A stretch of DNA of 64,000 nt, from NCBI GenBank assembly GCA_001599715.1, contig BCHU01000002.1, forward strand, positions 620,001 to 684,000. The letters are read 5' to 3'. Below the pieces are notes generated by a model that worked only from the letters and a program-made list of their open reading frames with translations, was not told the DNA's origin and did no database searches. Source of the DNA: Phaeotremella fagi. Lineage: Eukaryota > Basidiomycota > Tremellomycetes > Tremellales > Phaeotremellaceae. This document shows, piece by piece, positions 60,001-64,000 of this stretch (positions are counted from its first letter, which is position 1; the number at the start of each line of letters is the position of its first letter). A program made the position numbers and the translations under genes.

Positions 60001-63000
60001 TCTTCGCTGACAGGTCGTTGCTCAGCTATCTGAGGAGGTACATAGGTATCGTCCAGTATAGGTGAACGGAAGTAATTGGGTGCTTGAGGTGAAACTCCGT
60101 AATCGCTATAGCCTGGCGTTGAACCTCTGTTATACGGATCAGATGGCGGAGCGTAGCTGATAGGTTGTGGTTGTGTCCCTGATGGAGCATAAGGTGATGG
60201 ATCGTATGATGTCGATTGCTGGTAGTGAGAGTCTTGCTGAACCTGTTGAGGCGTACTTTCGTATTGGTTGTAAGCAGTAGCAGCTTCGTAGTTGTTGGAT
60301 TGCCCGTACGATCGACCGTTCTGCTCAGGTGTCGAATACATATCGTTAGAAGTAGGAGCATAAGACGAGTGTTGATACTGCTCTTCAGGTTGAGGATGAT
60401 ATGAAGAAGATTGCCCATACTGCTGTTGTGGAGAACGATCGTATTGATTAGCAGCAGGCTCCGAAAGTTGAGGAGGCGAGTATGGTTCGTAACCTGATGA
60501 CTCCTCTGGATGATGTTGACTAAGTCCCAGAGAGCTTGGATGCGTTGATTCTTGTTGATGGACCTCTTGGGAAGGTGAAATGGGATTCTCCCTCCAAGCT
60601 CCTCCCTCAGGATCATTCTCCAGTTCCTCCTCGAACTCGTCTAATACACTTTTGACCTCCTTAACTGGAGGGTGCCCGATCTCGGTACTGTACTCCTGCG
60701 AATATGAATCTCTTGAATGGTGTTGATGCGTAGAAGGTGGTAGGTCGGGACTTCTCGAGTATGTCTCGTGTTGCGATGGTTCATCTCGTGCATGTACCAA
60801 GTCGTCATCATTGTCATGCAAAGACCCTCCATAAGTCGGTTGGAATTCATTTGGTCGAGAATGATACTCTGGCTGTTGAGAGATTTTCGGAGTTGTACGG
60901 GATGGTGGTGGAGCCTCAAACGAGGGAGTAGCCCTCCTCGATGGCCCAGAAGTAACAGGTGGGGCTGCATACAGATTTTGAGGTTGAGGTGGGGGTGAGA
61001 AAGCGAGAGCTGAAGGAGTATGAGATCGAACCGGAGGTGAAGTGTACTGTGACTGTATCTGTTGAACACTTGGTGGACGAGGAGGTGGTTGCACATTTCG
61101 ATACTTGTCGTAATCGACAGCAGGGACTGGTGGTACAGGTGGAGCGTTCGTTGGTACAAATTGGTCTTGAGGATTGTTGTAGTTTGATCCTCGACCTTGA
61201 AGCGTTGACGTGGGTCGCAAAGGAGGATCGTATGCGTTTCCAGTGGGTGAAAGCACTGCATGAGACTTTGAACGGGATAAACCACCTGGTGGAGGTTGAG
61301 CGAATGAAGGTTTCTGTTCAACCTTCCGTCTAGGAGGTCCAGTTGGTGGGGGAGCTGTGGCTACTGGAGGTGACGGTGCTAATACGACTGGTTCCACAGA
61401 GGCGACGGGAGTTGGTACGACTGAAGGCGGTCGAGCAAAACTCTTTTGGGGACGTAAGAAAGGTGGGTCATATGCAGTTGAAACCACTCTTTGCACTGGT
61501 TTTGGAGGTTCAACCTTAGCAGGAGCGATGGGTGGAAGTCGTGAAGATCCAGGCTGTTGTCCATAAGCTGCAGCAGGAGTGTAAGGTGAAGTCAACGGTG
61601 CGTATGGATCGTATGGCGACGCCGCAGCCACAGATGGTGTATAAGCGTCGATTGGCGCTGGAGGAGCTGGGACATAGGAGCTAGTTTGCGGGAAATAACT
61701 TGATTTCGATCTTCCAATTGCAGGTGTATAAGCAGGAGTCGATGTGACAGGAGGAGCGTAAGGATCATACGACGGTTGTTGAGGTAAGATCGATGTTTCT
61801 TCCGGTTGTGGTGTTCGTCGAGCTGCGTTCTCAGATAATCCAGGCGTAAGTGCCGGACTGAAAGTTGCAGTGGTAGCTAAGAATGTAAGTTGATATCTGA
61901 TGATCAAGACCTACCAGTTGGAGGAGCAGAATCATTCGTTTCTCCCCAACCTGCTTGGCCAAGCATCGCCAATCTGACTTGTTCCTTATCTTCAGGTGTG
62001 TACCACTGCCATTCTCCATTTTCATCATACCATCCTTCGGGAACTTCCAGCGGTATAGGTTCATTTCCATCTTCCTCGATATTATGGGTTGACCGGTTGA
62101 CAGCAAAGGAATCATCCATAGTGGTGTCTGCCAACCAATCGCTGGAATCTGTCATCAGACTTTGAATAGATACATCCCCTGGTGCTTCTACCTCAATTTC
62201 TGGACCCACATACGTCGTGTTTGCTGAATTTTCAATGGACAGATTTGGGACTGGAGACGAAGATATCGAATCAAAAGCAGCTGTTTCTGAGGGAAAGTTA
62301 TCTGTAGAATCGACGGGAAGAAAAGCGTCGAACGAGGGGTCGTCGGCGAAGAGTGCTGCCGCCTGGGGAATGGTCTCAGTTAACGGATTGGAGGGGTGGT
62401 TAACTTCTTCACTCTTGACTTCTGTTGAATCGATGGGCAGGAATGAATCGAACGGAGAGTCGTCTGCAAACAGAGCGGCTGCTGGAGTTTCTGGATGAGC
62501 TTGAGTTGTTGCCAAAGGTTCCTCGGTGATAAGATTTGACTGCCCAATTTCAGCGAAAGGATCGTCCTCTTCATCCATCGCAAACGTCGCCGCTGCACTG
62601 GTGGCCTGCTCATGACCAAGTGCACTTCTGCCTTCTCCTTTATCATCCTCCTCACGTCCTTCTTCTCCCACTTCGTCTGATCCTTCAAATTCAGCTAACA
62701 AATCGCTGTAATCCTTTTCCTGGAGTTGATTGGAGGAATGATCCAAGACCTTCGGAGGAATTGGAATCTCTTCTGTCGTTACAGGCGCCATATCAACCTC
62801 TGTCGTGTCGTTCACTAAATCTGGGATCGGTTCTGCTGGTGTTGCTGCGACAGTCGTTTCTATCGTTTCGTCAAGTGACTTTGAATTCGGTACATCATCT
62901 GTTGTTGGAGATTGAGCAAGTATTGGTGTCTCGGGAAGAACTTTTGGTGGTGTAGTGTCCGTTTCTAAGATCTTCTCCGAATCATCAGCTGTTTCTGGGG

Positions 63001-63880
63001 TCTCGTTCGATACCTCGGGTGGAGTAATCTCTTTTGTCGCAACTTCTGTGGTGGTTTCCAGAGCCTCCGTGGACGATTTTGATGGTGTTACTTTCGTTTC
63101 TAAGATTTCCCCCAAATCTTCAGTTGGTATTGATTTCTCATCCAATGTGTCGGATGATGCAACTTCCACTGTCGTAGCTTCTGTATCGACCTCTAGCGTT
63201 TCATCCAGAGATTTAGGCGGTTTACTTTCCGTCTCCAAGATTTTCTCGGAACCTTCAGGTGGTGCTAATTTCTCCGATACCTGAGGTGCTGAATCTCCTG
63301 ATGAGGCGGCTTTCGATGGATTCTCAACAACTATTGATCCCAGCGATGGTGAAGAGGAAGATTCGACATTCTCTGGGGGAACTTTGGAATCGATAATGGT
63401 TGAAGTTGGAGCTGATTCTGTGGTTTCGAGATTGGTGGTCGATGAAGACGAGACCGATGTTGGTATCCCATTCGAAGATGAATCTGATATAGAGGTTGAT
63501 GTCGGTGGTGGAATGATTGTTGGTTTATCAGACGACGTAGGAGGTGACGTAGGAAGAGATTCGACTATTTCAGATTGAGGGATGGGTGACGCCAACACCG
63601 GCGATGTAACCTCCTTCTTTGTCGCTGCAGGTAGATTATCTAGTTGAACCCTCTTACTACCATCTGTCTTCTTGGCAGCCTTATTTTTACCCTTCTTAGC
63701 CCCCAACTTGGATTCCTTCACCGTTGATACTTCGATATTCTTCTTCACGTCATCAGTTGATTTAGGTGTCTCGTTGACTGGTTCTGGATCTGGTTTTTTG
63801 AGTCCGAAAATGGATACGTTTGGTTTTGATTGCGGTTCTTCCCATTCTGTTGCCATTGTATAGAGTTCTGACTCATCCAT
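57036..63880 (-). CDS. SEC16: COPII coat assembly protein SEC16
   Basis: Sec16 organises ER exit sites. The start at 63880 gives MDESELYTMATEWEEPQSKP, and a second Met (MATEWEE) is possible. About 650 acidic, Thr/Ser/Pro-rich disordered residues follow, then the Sec16 motif EVPEGWYDENGEWQWYTPED. An intron near 61907 leads to a very large exon rich in P, Q, S and Y, then the central conserved domain: APIAVFGFGGMIITAFPAG, FLRSSASRARREEEGKLVLV and RLLSAMVIGDGKLYG. The helical ancestral coatomer element follows (LEQISSLLLGGHKRDAALFA, ALVISSSVDQDLWKQIVSRF), and the C-terminal Sec23-binding-like region has KKEGQTSGPIKAKLGEESSM. Stop at 57036. About 2,090 residues. Confidence 0.93.
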
Positions 63881-64000
63881 AGTATGTTGATTGGGTATAA
63901 CGAGGAGTGAAAGTAGACGTGGAGATGGAGTTGAATTAGCAGTCAGTGGAAGGGTGATATAAACGTGGCAACTGGTGGCTATAATGAGGTGTATTTGCGC
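63881..64000. promoter_or_regulatory. SEC16 upstream edge
   Basis: The last 120 bases are upstream of SEC16 on the minus strand and reach the window edge. No gene is visible. Confidence 0.4.

Overview
This window is nuclear DNA from a basidiomycete fungus, most likely a tremellomycete (Kwoniella/Cryptococcus-like). Nearly every gene is interrupted by many short introns (about 44-70 nt, GT-AG, with CTGAC/CTAAC/CTGAT-type branch sites), genes are dense on both strands, and the proteins are fungal housekeeping proteins of basidiomycete type. The genus assignment is inference. I see 31 protein genes (one cut by the left edge), no rRNA, tRNA, CRISPR or recognisable transposon. Exon boundaries were derived by hand from frame continuity, GT-AG sites and family alignment from memory.

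Layout: (1) 1-7.8 kb: a partial TauD-like dioxygenase, the C-14 sterol reductase ERG24, ribosomal protein uS3 (RPS3), the IPC-synthase subunit KEI1 and the mitochondrial p32 protein MAM33. (2) 7.9-18.4 kb: a secreted AA14-like LPMO, a T-cell-immunomodulatory-protein/ITFG1-like membrane protein, the peroxin PEX2 and a TRP/Flc/Pkd2-like membrane protein with a long disordered tail. (3) 18.8-25 kb: a SET-domain protein, a protein resembling the SWSAP1 arm of Shu complexes, a stand-alone saccharopine-dehydrogenase-like protein, a Dabb protein and a glutathione transferase. (4) 25.2-30 kb: a fused tyrosyl-tRNA synthetase / SAICAR synthase gene, then COQ5. (5) 30.9-38.3 kb: ubiquitin E1 (UBA1), a Cyp33-type RRM protein and an F-box protein. 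(6) 38.7-45.4 kb: a bZIP factor, an FAD monooxygenase and centractin (ARP1). (7) 45.8-49.1 kb: four tandem paralogues of an unrecognised small protein. (8) 49.6-63.9 kb: an FAH-family hydrolase, a two-repeat uncharacterised protein, U1-70K, ESF1 and SEC16.

The most striking signals are the in-frame TyrRS-SAICAR synthase fusion (translation joined to purine synthesis), a 2-nt microexon inside its TyrRS half, a run of 6-, 22- and 20-nt exons at the start of UBA1, and the four-copy tandem family at 45.8-49.1 kb, two of whose members carry duplicated promoters. Neighbouring genes do not form a metabolic cluster; the order looks like ordinary fungal gene order, with several divergent promoters (RPS3/KEI1, ITFG1-like/PEX2, TRP/SET, SWSAP1-like/saccharopine dehydrogenase, COQ5/UBA1).
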